Of a stretch of DNA of 64,000 nucleotides, positions 27,471 to 36,200 are shown piece after piece. The stretch's first letter is position 1. Each line of letters starts with the position of its first letter. This DNA is from Chlorogloeopsis sp. ULAP01 (GTDB lineage: Bacteria > Cyanobacteriota > Cyanobacteriia > Cyanobacteriales > Nostocaceae), in assembly GCF_030381805.1 (NCBI RefSeq), contig NZ_JAUDRH010000014.1, positions 195,750 to 259,749 of the forward strand, written 5' to 3'. The notes under the pieces were generated by a model that ran no database searches, was not told the origin of the DNA, and saw only the letters and a program-made list of their open reading frames with translations. The translations under genes and the position numbers were made by a program.

Positions 27471-27921
27471 GCTAATGCGCTCATAACTTAGATATAGGTA
27501 ACGCCTTATTACTTTTACATTTTGTTGTAAAAAAATGCTTGCCTTTTTTTTCTAACTATGTAAAGCTATTATAAACTAAATACGGTATTCCTACCAATTT
27601 ACCGTATTATATGTAAGTACGCTAATTAGCATCAAAATCCAAGGCATCAATGCCACGGAAATAACTGCTAGACAAAGATTGTAGGTCGAAAACACATAGC
27701 GACATCAGGGAAAAATGTCAATCCAAAAGTGCTGTTGCCCCATTGGTTCATCCAGTTGTCTCTGTTGTTAGGCATCTAACAGAGAAAACAATATTATCTT
27801 TGCAGCGCAGTATTGTAGAAATTTGCAAACAGCATACAAGCAGAAATTGACTGTAAAAGAAGAAGATTGGGCATTTCTATTTACCGAGAATTATTAGTTT
27901 AAAGATGGGAGGTTTTTTGGT
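27471..27921. other. Spacer with one strong operator
   Basis: 450 bases upstream of ssuB. It contains one well-conserved island operator; the remainder shows no gene or clear remnant that I recognise. Confidence 0.55.
27581..27606. promoter_or_regulatory. Island operator, copy e
   Basis: TACGGTA, 12 bases, TACCGTA: both halves are perfect and exactly inverted. It is about 315 bp upstream of ssuB. Confidence 0.68.
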
Positions 27922-28716
27922 ATGGTATCCGAACCACGCGGAATGCACTTGCAATTACAAGGACTGAGGAAGTCTTTTGGAACTAAGACAGTTCTGCAAG
28001 ACATCGATTTAGAAATTCAGCCAGGGGAATTCGTTGCGATCGTTGGTCGCAGTGGATGCGGTAAAAGTACGATGCTGCGTCTGGTTGCTGGGTTAGATGC
28101 TCCAAGTGCAGGTGGCGTGTTTTTGGATGGCAAACATAGCCATCAGCGGATTAATCCGACAATTCGGATGATGTTTCAAGATGCACGACTTTTGCCTTGG
28201 CAGCGAGTATTATCCAATGTAGAGTTAGGATTGCTTGGTTCTAATTCCAAGATATATGCCAAGCAAACAGCTTTACAAGTGCTGCGTGCAGTGGGCTTAG
28301 AAGACCGTGCTCAGGAATGGCCGGGTATTCTTTCTGGCGGACAACGTCAACGCGTAGCGCTAGCAAGAGCGTTGGCAAGTAAACCTTCATTGATGCTGTT
28401 AGATGAGCCTCTAGGAGCGTTGGATGCCCTGACACGGATTGAAATGCAGCAATTGCTAGAAGATTTATGGCAAGAGCAGAAATTTACTGCTTTGTTAATT
28501 ACCCATGATGTGGAAGAAGCTGTAGTGCTAGCAGACCGAGTGGTATTGATAGAAAACGGTCAAATTGGCATGGATGTAAAAATTGATCTGCCACGTCCGC
28601 GTCCGAGAGGAGATGCAGAATTTGCCCAGACAGTCGAGAGAATTTTACAGCGAGTGATGGCTAAACCTCAAAGCGATCGCTCCCATGAGTATGCCCTAAA
28701 TTCGGAAGCTGCATAA
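27922..28716 (+). CDS. ssuB: Sulfonate ABC transporter ATPase
   Basis: Walker A VGRSGCGKST, Q-loop MMFQDARLLPWQRV, signature LSGGQRQRVALARAL, Walker B LMLLDEPLGALDALTR and H-loop LLITHDVEEAV are complete. The DARLLPW stretch is typical of the SsuB/TauB group. GGGAGG lies about 10 bases before the ATG. It is the only importer-type ATPase of this class in the window and must serve the four SsuA-like proteins together with the permease near 34 kb, unless others exist outside. Confidence 0.88.
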   Translation: MVSEPRGMHLQLQGLRKSFGTKTVLQDIDLEIQPGEFVAIVGRSGCGKSTMLRLVAGLDAPSAGGVFLDGKHSHQRINPTIRMMFQDARLLPWQRVLSNVELGLLGSNSKIYAKQTALQVLRAVGLEDRAQEWPGILSGGQRQRVALARALASKPSLMLLDEPLGALDALTRIEMQQLLEDLWQEQKFTALLITHDVEEAVVLADRVVLIENGQIGMDVKIDLPRPRPRGDAEFAQTVERILQRVMAKPQSDRSHEYALNSEAA

Positions 28717-28751
28717 CTTCTCCCCAGTCACAACCAGGAGATTAACGGGCA

Positions 28752-29939
28752 ATGGTACAACTATTAGTTAAAGAAGAGTCTAAAAATTGGATTGCGATCG
28801 CTGCTTCTCTATCTGCGGAACTTACTGCTACAGCAGTAGAAAGAGATAGTAAAGCCGGGCTTCCAGATGTAGAAATCCAAAAGTTGCGAGAAACTGGCTT
28901 GTTGCCTTTGGTAATACCGCAAGAATATGGTGGTACTGGTGCAACTTGGGCAGAAGCTTTAAAAATTGTCCAAGAACTATCAAAAGCAGATGGTTCGATT
29001 GGACAGTTGTATGGCAATCACCTAAATTTAACAGCCTTGGGTCATGTTTCCGGCACTAGCAAACAAAAAGAAAGATATTATCGCCAAACTGCCGAACATA
29101 ACTTATTCTGGGCAAATGCCATCAACACACGCGATACTAGACTGAAAATTAACCCAGATGGCGAGCATTTCCGCGTTAATGGAGTCAAAAGTTTTGGTAC
29201 GGGTGTTGCAATTGCAGACTTGCGCGTCTTCTCTGCTCTTCAAGATGGTGTAGAACTGCCGTGGTTGTTTGTTATTCCCAAAGATAGGGCTGGTGTCGTT
29301 TCTAACCAAGATTGGGATAACATCGGACAGCGACGTACAGATAGCGATACATTTACCTTCCACGATGTTTTGGTGAAAAAAGATGAAATCTTGGGATATC
29401 CTCATCCTCCTGATGGTGCTTTTGCTACATTTTTGGGAATCATCGCTCAATTAACCAAAACTTATGTTTATTTGGGTATTGCGGAAGGAGCGATAACTGC
29501 TGCCAAAGAATACACCGCAACTCAAACAAAACCGTGGATTACATCGGGTGTAGATAGTGCCAAAAAAGACCCATACATTCTGTATCATTACGGTGAGCTA
29601 TGGACAGAACTACAAGCTGCCATTGCTTTGAGCGATCGCACTGCTGCCCAAGTCCAACAAGCGTCGGAGAAAGAAGGTAATCTGACAGCTGAGGAAAGGG
29701 GAGAAATAGCGATCGCAGTCTTTGCCGCTAAATCTTTTGCTACTCGTGTCGGGTTAGATATCACCAACAAAATTTTTGAAGTCATGGGAACCCGTTCCAC
29801 AGCTAGTAAATATGGGTTTGACCGTTATTGGCGGGATCTACGCACCTTTACCCTACACGATCCAGTGGATTACAAATTGCACGATATTGGTAATTGGGTA
29901 CTCAACCAGGAATTACCTCTAGTTACTCAATATTCTTAA
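28752..29939 (+). CDS. Acyl-CoA-dehydrogenase-fold flavin monooxygenase (DszC-like), copy 2
   Basis: The 395 residues show ETGLLPLVIPQEYGG, NGVKSFGTGVAIADLRVFS, DWDNIGQRRTDSDTFTF and the C-terminal FDRYWRDLRTFTLHDPVDYK. These are the DszC/SfnB-type signatures. It begins 35 bases after ssuB with CAGGAG before it, so it is probably in the ssuB operon. It likely oxygenates an imported organosulfur compound. It is clearly diverged from the copies near 15 and 37 kb, which suggests different substrates. Confidence 0.83.
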   Translation: MVQLLVKEESKNWIAIAASLSAELTATAVERDSKAGLPDVEIQKLRETGLLPLVIPQEYGGTGATWAEALKIVQELSKADGSIGQLYGNHLNLTALGHVSGTSKQKERYYRQTAEHNLFWANAINTRDTRLKINPDGEHFRVNGVKSFGTGVAIADLRVFSALQDGVELPWLFVIPKDRAGVVSNQDWDNIGQRRTDSDTFTFHDVLVKKDEILGYPHPPDGAFATFLGIIAQLTKTYVYLGIAEGAITAAKEYTATQTKPWITSGVDSAKKDPYILYHYGELWTELQAAIALSDRTAAQVQQASEKEGNLTAEERGEIAIAVFAAKSFATRVGLDITNKIFEVMGTRSTASKYGFDRYWRDLRTFTLHDPVDYKLHDIGNWVLNQELPLVTQYS

Positions 29940-29980
29940 AGTATAAGTTTTCGCCACAGTAAGCCTCTCATCAAGTTATC

Positions 29981-30003
29981 TAAGGTGGGTAATCCCCACC
30001 TTA
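29981..30003. terminator. 9-bp hairpin after the DszC-like gene
   Basis: TAAGGTGGG and CCCACCTTA flank a 5-base loop, about 40 bases past the stop codon. No strong T run follows, so termination may be weak or it may be a dispersed repeat. Confidence 0.5.
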
Positions 30004-30197
30004 CTTCCTAGATTCTTAAATTTAGAATATTGAATTTTACATCAAAAATAATAATTTAAAAATTTATTCAATTTAAGGACAATATTTGACTACCTGAACA
30101 ACCATCTTCATGGATATCTGACAACACTTTTATCGGAGTCTCTCTATCTCCGATCATAAATTTTCAACCATATACTCACAGAAAAATAAGTCAACTT

Positions 30198-31298
30198 ATG
30201 CAAGCTTTGAAAGCAAAACTAGAATCTTGGAAACATCGTCGTATCACTCGTCGCTCTGCATTATTTGCTCTTGGTTATAGTTTAGCAATATCTACTACAC
30301 TGTTGAGTTGCACTTCGTCACCAAATAACACTCAGCAACAAGCTTCACCCATCTCTAATACAGCTAGTACATCTAGTGGTAATACTACGAAAAAAGTAGT
30401 TAGAATTGTTCGTTCTAAACAGCTAACAGCCTTAGCTGTCTTGGAACAAAAAGGTATTCTTGAAAAAAGATTAGAACCTCTTGGTTATAAGGTAGAGTGG
30501 CCAGAATTTGCCGCCGGGCCACAACAACTAGAAGCATTGAATGCAGGTGGACTTGACATTGCTTCTACTGCTGAATCACCTCCTGTTTTTTCCCAAGCAG
30601 CCGGAACACCACTTGTATATCTGGCTGCTAATGCCTCTGATGGTAAAGCAGTTTCACTTTTAGTTCCTACCAACTCGAACATTAAAAGTGTAAAAGATTT
30701 AAAAGGTAAAAAAATTGCTTCCCAAAAAGCATCTATTGGTCATTATCTCATAGTTAAAGCATTAGAAAAAGAAGGTCTTAAGCTGAATGATATTGAGCCA
30801 ATTTATCTACCTCCTCCAGATGCAAATGTGGCATTCAGTCAAGGTAGAGTAGATGCTTGGTTTATCTGGGAGCCTTTTGTAACTAGGAATGTACAAAACA
30901 AAGTTGGTCGTGTATTGATAGATGGTGGAAACTTACGCGATACTAACAACTTTTACTCGACGACACGTAAGTTTTATCAAGAAAATCCTGAAGTAATTAA
31001 AGTATTTTTAGAGGAATTACAAAAAGCACAAGTTTGGGCAAAGAATAACCCTAAAGAAATTTCACAATTGCTTGCTAAAACAACTCAACTCGACCCACCC
31101 ACGTTGGAAATCATGCACACAAAGTATGATTTTAAACTGGTACCAATCACAGAACAAGTCATCAATAAACAACAAGAGGTTGCAGATATGTGGTACAACC
31201 TCAAACTCATACCCAAAAAGGTAAATGTTAGAGATGGGTTTTTGACTCCTGAGCAGTACGCCGAAATAACTCCAAAGGAAGTACTCGCTCAAAATTGA
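30198..31298 (+). CDS. SsuA-type aliphatic sulfonate binding lipoprotein, copy 3
   Basis: The N-terminus has twin arginines (RRITRRSALFALG) before a hydrophobic stretch and a lipobox TLLSC. It could use the Tat or Sec route. VRIVRSKQLTALAVLEQKG, EWPEFAAGPQQLEALNAGGL, AESPPVFSQAAG and DAWFIWEPFV match copies 2 and 4. It would bind sulfonates in the periplasm. The lysine that follows the first strand differs from the Y-Q of the other copies, a hint of altered ligand preference. Confidence 0.86.
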   Translation: MQALKAKLESWKHRRITRRSALFALGYSLAISTTLLSCTSSPNNTQQQASPISNTASTSSGNTTKKVVRIVRSKQLTALAVLEQKGILEKRLEPLGYKVEWPEFAAGPQQLEALNAGGLDIASTAESPPVFSQAAGTPLVYLAANASDGKAVSLLVPTNSNIKSVKDLKGKKIASQKASIGHYLIVKALEKEGLKLNDIEPIYLPPPDANVAFSQGRVDAWFIWEPFVTRNVQNKVGRVLIDGGNLRDTNNFYSTTRKFYQENPEVIKVFLEELQKAQVWAKNNPKEISQLLAKTTQLDPPTLEIMHTKYDFKLVPITEQVINKQQEVADMWYNLKLIPKKVNVRDGFLTPEQYAEITPKEVLAQN

Positions 31299-31394
31299 TT
31301 AATATCTCAAACATTAGTTGACTGGGTAAAGAAGAGTAATAAGGCTTTGCTATTTTAGAAGAATGATGACAGCTGAATTCAGGAATTTCTGCAC

Positions 31395-32210
31395 ATGACA
31401 ACAATCCCTGCCTACGACCCAACTTTATTTACAGGTGCTGCTTGGTATTATGCCCAATACAGACCGAAATATCCACCAATTGTGTTTGATTTACTCACAG
31501 AGATATTTCATCTTGATGGTAAGGGAAAGCTCCTTGACTTGGGTTGTGGTGCAGGTTTAATTACTATTCCTTTACGCGATCGCTTTGAGGAGGTTATCGG
31601 TTTAGACCCCGATCCTGAAATGCTACAAGTTGCTCAACAACAAGCAACAGCAGTGGGTGCAACAAATATAAGTTGGGTACAATACAGAGCCGAAAATATT
31701 TCTCCTGATGTTGATAAATTTCGTCTGGTAACTATTGGTCGAGCTTTTCACTGGATGCAGCGAGATTTTGTCTTGCAACGCGTATATAACTTACTTACTG
31801 ATAATGGTGGTTTGGCAATTATCCAGACTCACGAAGATCCTTGGAATAGCGATCATCCCTGGAAAAAGACAGCTATTGCTGTTGTCAAACGTTGGTTAGG
31901 TGAACAACGCCGCACTGGTGAAGGTGGTAAGGGAGTTTGGAAACCTTTGCAAATTTCCCATGAAGAAATCTTAGCTCAATCAGCTTTCTCCAGCCAAGCT
32001 AAATATGAAGTTAAATACCAACAATCTTGGACGGTTGATACTTACCTTGGCTATCTCTATTCCACAGCCTTTTGTCTCCCTAGTTATGTGGGAGAAAACC
32101 GCGAGAGATTTGAAGCAGATTTAAAAGAATCGTTGCTTGCTGTTGAACCATCTGGGAGTTTTATAGAAGAATTACCGATTACGATAATTGCTGCTTGGAA
32201 AAACCAATAA
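31395..32210 (+). CDS. Class I SAM-dependent methyltransferase
   Basis: LLDLGCGAGLITIPL is motif I and VIGLDPDPEMLQVAQ the acidic motif II. RLVTIGRAFHWM is the post-motif strand seen in the ubiE/Methyltransf_11 group. The N-terminal YAQYRPKYPP is typical of this 270-residue family. It sits between two binding-protein genes. Its acceptor is unknown, and nothing ties it to sulfur chemistry beyond position. Confidence 0.85.
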   Translation: MTTIPAYDPTLFTGAAWYYAQYRPKYPPIVFDLLTEIFHLDGKGKLLDLGCGAGLITIPLRDRFEEVIGLDPDPEMLQVAQQQATAVGATNISWVQYRAENISPDVDKFRLVTIGRAFHWMQRDFVLQRVYNLLTDNGGLAIIQTHEDPWNSDHPWKKTAIAVVKRWLGEQRRTGEGGKGVWKPLQISHEEILAQSAFSSQAKYEVKYQQSWTVDTYLGYLYSTAFCLPSYVGENRERFEADLKESLLAVEPSGSFIEELPITIIAAWKNQ

Positions 32211-32235
32211 CTAATTTAATCAACTGTTAAATACA

Positions 32236-33279
32236 ATGTTTTTTTCATCAAAAGCACTTAAAACTATCAAAATCCAACGTTTTTCGTTAGTAATATTACC
32301 CGGATTACTTACTATTTCTACTTTAACTAGTTGTGCAATTCAAACTTCAAATTCTGAAACAAAAGCAAGTGAGTTTAAAACAACAACTGTCAACATGGGC
32401 TATCAAAGCTCTGGTGATATTGTCAGACTAAAAGGAGTTTTAGAAAAACGGCTTACGCCTCTAGGTGTGAAAGTAGACTGGGCACAATTTCCAGCGGGGC
32501 CACAACTCATGGAAGCGATGAATGTTGGTAAAGTGGATATGGGTTCTGTTGGTGAAACTCCGCCCATATTTGCCCAAGTTGCTGGTACTTCACTAGTATA
32601 TGTAGCTAGGAGGAAACCTTCTACTGGTGAAGGTAGTGGTATTATTGTTCGACAAGATTCTTCTATTCGTAGTTTGACCGATCTCAAAGGCAAAAAAGTA
32701 GTTTTTCAAAAAGGATCTGCATCCCATTACCTATTAATCAAGGCTCTAGAAGAGGCAGGATTAAAATATAGTGATATTCAACCTGTGAGTATGCCGCCAT
32801 CAGAAGCTCGTGCAGCCTTTATTCAAGGGAAAATAGATGCTTGGGTAACCTGGGATCCCCATTTAGCTTTAGCACAAAAAACGGTAAATGCTCGTATTCT
32901 CAGAGATGCTAGTGGTATAGCTACTCAAGGTGGTTTTTATATGGCTGCCCGCACTTTTGCTACAGAAAATCCGGAATTAGTGCGAATAATTTTAGAAGAA
33001 ATAGATAAGTTGGGACAATGGGCAGAGAATAACACTAATGAGGTAGCAAAACTACTTACACCTGAATTAAAAGTTGAGTTGCCAATTCTAGAAATAGTCA
33101 CCCGAAGAAGAACTTACAGGTTACGACCTATTAATCAAGAAATAATGGACAATCAACAGCGCATAGCTGATTTATTCTACCAAGAAAAAGTTATTCCCAA
33201 ACAAATTGATATCAAAGAGGCTATGCTTACACCCAAAGAGTATTCAGCTTTAACACCAGACATCCTCAGTCAAAAATGA
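32236..33279 (+). CDS. SsuA-type aliphatic sulfonate binding lipoprotein, copy 4
   Basis: The signal peptide ends at TISTLTSCAIQ with a lipobox Cys. VNMGYQSSGDIVRLKGVLEK, DWAQFPAGPQLMEAMNVGKV, VGETPPIFAQVAG and DAWVTWDPHLALAQ align with copies 2 and 3. It directly precedes the ssuD remnant and the permease, the classical ssu order, so it is probably the dedicated binding protein of that locus. Confidence 0.86.
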   Translation: MFFSSKALKTIKIQRFSLVILPGLLTISTLTSCAIQTSNSETKASEFKTTTVNMGYQSSGDIVRLKGVLEKRLTPLGVKVDWAQFPAGPQLMEAMNVGKVDMGSVGETPPIFAQVAGTSLVYVARRKPSTGEGSGIIVRQDSSIRSLTDLKGKKVVFQKGSASHYLLIKALEEAGLKYSDIQPVSMPPSEARAAFIQGKIDAWVTWDPHLALAQKTVNARILRDASGIATQGGFYMAARTFATENPELVRIILEEIDKLGQWAENNTNEVAKLLTPELKVELPILEIVTRRRTYRLRPINQEIMDNQQRIADLFYQEKVIPKQIDIKEAMLTPKEYSALTPDILSQK

Positions 33280-33298
33280 ACATAAGGAATATAGACGG

Positions 33299-33990
33299 AT
33301 GGAAGTTTTTTGGTATCTACCAACTCAGGGAGATGAGCGCTATCTAGGCACGAAAATTGGCAGCCGAGAAGCGACTTATCCCTATATGCGGCAAATTGCC
33401 CAAGTTGTAGATCAACTTGGTTATGGCGGAATGTTGATTGGTACTGGGCAAAAACAAGATACGTGGATTGTAGCCGCACCCCAACAAGTCGCTCAAAAAA
33501 TTGCCAAAATCCGGCAATTAGCAGCAGAGATCGATAGAACGGTGCGTTTTGGAATTCGATTGTATGCTATAGTCCGCGAAACAATTCAGCAAGCTTGGGA
33601 TGCAGCAGATAAACTGATTAAACATCTCGACGAGCGTGCGATCGCTGCTGCCCAAGAAAGATTAGCAAACTCTGAGTCTGAGGGACAACGCCGCATGGTG
33701 ACACTACACCAAGGTAGTCGCCAACAACTAGAAATTAGCCCGTATGGGCTGGTGTAGGTTTAGTCCGTGGTGGTGCAGGCATAGCTTTAGTAGGCGATGC
33801 CGATACAGTAGCGATCAGAATGCTAGAATACGCGAACTTGGGAATTAATACCTTTGTTTTGTCTGGATATCCTCACTTAGAAGAACCCTATCGCGTTGCC
33901 GAATTAGTATTTCCTCGCTTACCGTTGCAAAATTTTCCAATTACTACAGCATCACCAGTTTTAAATTCTTTTACTAGATTTAGCAATTAA
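33299..33990 (+). pseudogene. Decayed ssuD: internal deletion plus frameshift
   Basis: The first 60 codons and the later part align with the intact SsuD near 48 kb. About 136 residues of the barrel core are missing at the junction near 33479 (DTWIVAA joins PQQVAQKIA). After EISP a small deletion shifts the frame; the other frame continues WAGVGLVRGGAGIALVGDAD to a stop at 33990. Two independent lesions mean no active enzyme can be made. The missing core includes the flavin- and substrate-site motifs. Confidence 0.9.
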
Positions 33991-34052
33991 TTGAATTAAT
34001 TGCAATTCAATTCAGTACTTCAGACAAATTATTTCTAAAGTTACATAATCCT

Positions 34053-34901
34053 ATGAAAATAATTTCTTCTTCTCGTAGGAATTTTAATTCGAGGCAGACG
34101 ATGAAACAAAATAAACTCCAATTTAAGTTTTTAAAGAATCGTCATATTCAGTCACTTATTCCTTGGATTGTACCCATATCTATACTTATTTTATGGCAGT
34201 TATTTTCTTTTGTTGGCTTAATTCCAACAAGAATTTTACCTGCTCCTTTAAGTGTCTTGAATGCTGCTGTTGAATTAGCTAAAACAGGCGAACTTTTTAG
34301 GAATATTGGTATTAGTGCTACACGAGCAATTACAGGTTTTTTAGTTGGTGGAGGTATTGGATTTGCTTTGGGGCTAATAAATGGCATTTCCCCTATTGCA
34401 GAAAAACTATTAGATACATCTATTCAGATGCTCCGCAACATTCCTAACTTAGCTTTAATTCCTCTAGTAATTTTGTGGTTTGGAATTGGCGATGAAGCGA
34501 GATTATTTCTTGTCGCTTTAGGTGTAATGTTCCCCATTTATTTAAATACTTTTCACGGTATTCGTAGCGTTGATCCAGGATTGATTGAGATGGGAAGAAT
34601 TTACGGTTTAAACGCTTGGGGTTTGTTTTGGCGAATTATTCTCCCTGGAGCAATGTCTTCTATTTTAGTGGGTGTGCGTTTCTCTTTAGGGATTATGTGG
34701 CTGACACTGATTGTCGCCGAAACTATCGCTGCTGATTCTGGTATCGGTTATATGGCAATGAACGCGAGAGAGTTTATGCAAACTGATGTCGTAGTATTAA
34801 GTATTTTGCTATATGCCATTTTTGGGAAGTTAGCGGATGTGATCGCCAGAGGATTGGAAAACTACTGGTTGCAATGGAATCCCAATTATGTGAAGAGCTA
34901 G
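34053..34901 (+). CDS. ssuC: Sulfonate ABC transporter permease
   Basis: The product has about six membrane segments starting at WIVPISILILWQLFSFVG, and the EAA loop GRIYGLNAWGLFWRIILPGAM that contacts the ATPase. GFLVGGGIGFALGLINGI and LTLIVAETIAADSGIGYM fit SsuC/TauC. A later ATG at 34101 has GAGG at a good distance and is a possible true start. With ssuB this completes one importer core. It follows the broken ssuD, in the place it occupies in ssu operons. Confidence 0.87.
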   Translation: MKIISSSRRNFNSRQTMKQNKLQFKFLKNRHIQSLIPWIVPISILILWQLFSFVGLIPTRILPAPLSVLNAAVELAKTGELFRNIGISATRAITGFLVGGGIGFALGLINGISPIAEKLLDTSIQMLRNIPNLALIPLVILWFGIGDEARLFLVALGVMFPIYLNTFHGIRSVDPGLIEMGRIYGLNAWGLFWRIILPGAMSSILVGVRFSLGIMWLTLIVAETIAADSGIGYMAMNAREFMQTDVVVLSILLYAIFGKLADVIARGLENYWLQWNPNYVKS

Positions 34902-34951
34902 ATCTCAAAGTCAGGTTGTTTTGACAAAGCTGGATGATTTGTTATATAATC

Positions 34952-34977
34952 TACTTAAAGTCTATCGACTTATCGTA
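34952..34977. promoter_or_regulatory. Island operator, copy f
   Basis: TACTTAA, then AGTC TATC GACT, then TATCGTA. The inner AGTC/GACT arms are perfect. It ends only 24 bases before the start codon of the small membrane protein, so binding would overlap the 5' leader or core promoter. Confidence 0.65.
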
Positions 34978-35000
34978 CTTAGTTTGAGGAAGCAATCAAA

Positions 35001-35237
35001 ATGACATTAGCCCAAACTATCCACAAGGCTGAAAGAGTTAATGATTATGAATTGTGGAAGTTACCAAGACAAGGTGCTGCATTGTTCACGCGATTATGGT
35101 GGCACACTAAAGGATATACAGCGGTTTTTGGGATTATGCTGTTGACCTTTGCTAGCTTGGGCTTTTTATACATCCATTGGTTAGGGCGAAAGGTAACACA
35201 AGTTTCCAATCATCACACTGTTGTAGAACAAGAATGA
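35001..35237 (+). CDS. Small single-pass membrane protein of unknown function
   Basis: The 78 residues have a basic cytoplasmic-type N-terminus (PRQGAALFTRLWWHTKG), one membrane span (AVFGIMLLTFASLGFLYIHW) and a short polar tail. GAGGAAGCAATCAAA precedes the ATG. I do not recognise the family. As first gene behind a strong operator it leads the operon that contains sfnG and sfnB, so it is likely sulfur-regulated. It could anchor or assist a transporter. Confidence 0.65.
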   Translation: MTLAQTIHKAERVNDYELWKLPRQGAALFTRLWWHTKGYTAVFGIMLLTFASLGFLYIHWLGRKVTQVSNHHTVVEQE

Positions 35238-35313
35238 TTATACTTACACTCGTTTAACAATAAGGAGTGCGACAAATAGATTGACATAATTCATTTGTAC
35301 AAAGCGATTTTCA

Positions 35314-35341
35314 ATCCAAAATCTAAAATCTAAAATCCAAA
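35314..35341. repeat. Heptameric STRR, ATCTAAA type
   Basis: ATCCAAA, ATCTAAA, ATCTAAA, ATCCAAA in tandem, ending exactly at the ATG of the next gene. It leaves no Shine-Dalgarno sequence. Confidence 0.75.
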
Positions 35342-36142
35342 ATGGTATTACCAAGACTGCGTGCTGTATCCTATTTAGCTCCCAATTGGTTCGGATTCTA
35401 TCAAGCCATTACAGCTTATCTAGGTCGTGTTTTAGGATTGGAAACACAGCTACACCAAGGAGAATGCGATCCTCTGGAAGATCCGTTATTAATGCAAGAC
35501 AGAATAGACTTAGTATTTATTTGTGGATTACCGCTAATTCGCTATTGTCAGGTGGTTTCAGATCAATTGCAGACATTGGTTGCCCCTGTGATGGAATCAT
35601 CTCGATATTACAACCGTCCCATTTACTTTGCAGATGTAATTGTCAATGCTGATAGTGATATCAGAGTATTGGCAGATTTGGCGGGAAAAACCTTATGCTA
35701 TAACGATGTTGGATCTAACAGTGGTTATAATTTGCTCCGTCAAAGATTAATTCAAGAAAAATATCCCTTAAATTTTTTTGGCAAGACGATACAATCAGGT
35801 TCCCATCAACGTTCAATTCGTTGGGTAGTAGAGGGATTGGCAGATTGTGCAGCGATTGACAGTGTGGTTTTGGAACAAGAATTACGCGACTTTCCTGAAT
35901 TCTCTCAACATTTGCGTGTGGTAGCAGTACTTGGCCCATCTCCCATGCCACCATTGGTAGTAGCACGGCATTTGGGTATACCTTTGATTGGGCAGATGCA
36001 GTCAGCGCTACTGCAACCAGATGCAGAACTGCAAAGGGCAATGGCACGAGTAGGAGTCAAACGTTTTGCCACAGTTGAATTAGAAGACTATAGAGTATTA
36101 GGGCAGACAAAGAGCGATCGCTTTTTTGTCAGCTTACCTTAA
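35342..36142 (+). CDS. PhnD-like periplasmic-binding fold protein without a signal peptide
   Basis: LRAVSYLAPNWFGFYQAITA, DLVFICGLPLIRYC, LADLAGKTLCYNDVGSNSGYN and RSIRWVVEGLADCAAIDSVV are the strands of the PhnD/SsuA-type binding fold. There is no hydrophobic signal or lipobox at the N-terminus, so it should stay in the cytoplasm. This is unusual for the family and suggests a sensor or chaperone-like role. A heptamer repeat abuts the start. It lies between the small membrane protein and sfnG in one operon. Confidence 0.78.
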   Translation: MVLPRLRAVSYLAPNWFGFYQAITAYLGRVLGLETQLHQGECDPLEDPLLMQDRIDLVFICGLPLIRYCQVVSDQLQTLVAPVMESSRYYNRPIYFADVIVNADSDIRVLADLAGKTLCYNDVGSNSGYNLLRQRLIQEKYPLNFFGKTIQSGSHQRSIRWVVEGLADCAAIDSVVLEQELRDFPEFSQHLRVVAVLGPSPMPPLVVARHLGIPLIGQMQSALLQPDAELQRAMARVGVKRFATVELEDYRVLGQTKSDRFFVSLP

Positions 36143-36200
36143 TTAAAGAATTTAGTATATTTACGCTTTCATCATCCCAGTTCAACATAGAGGTGGAATT

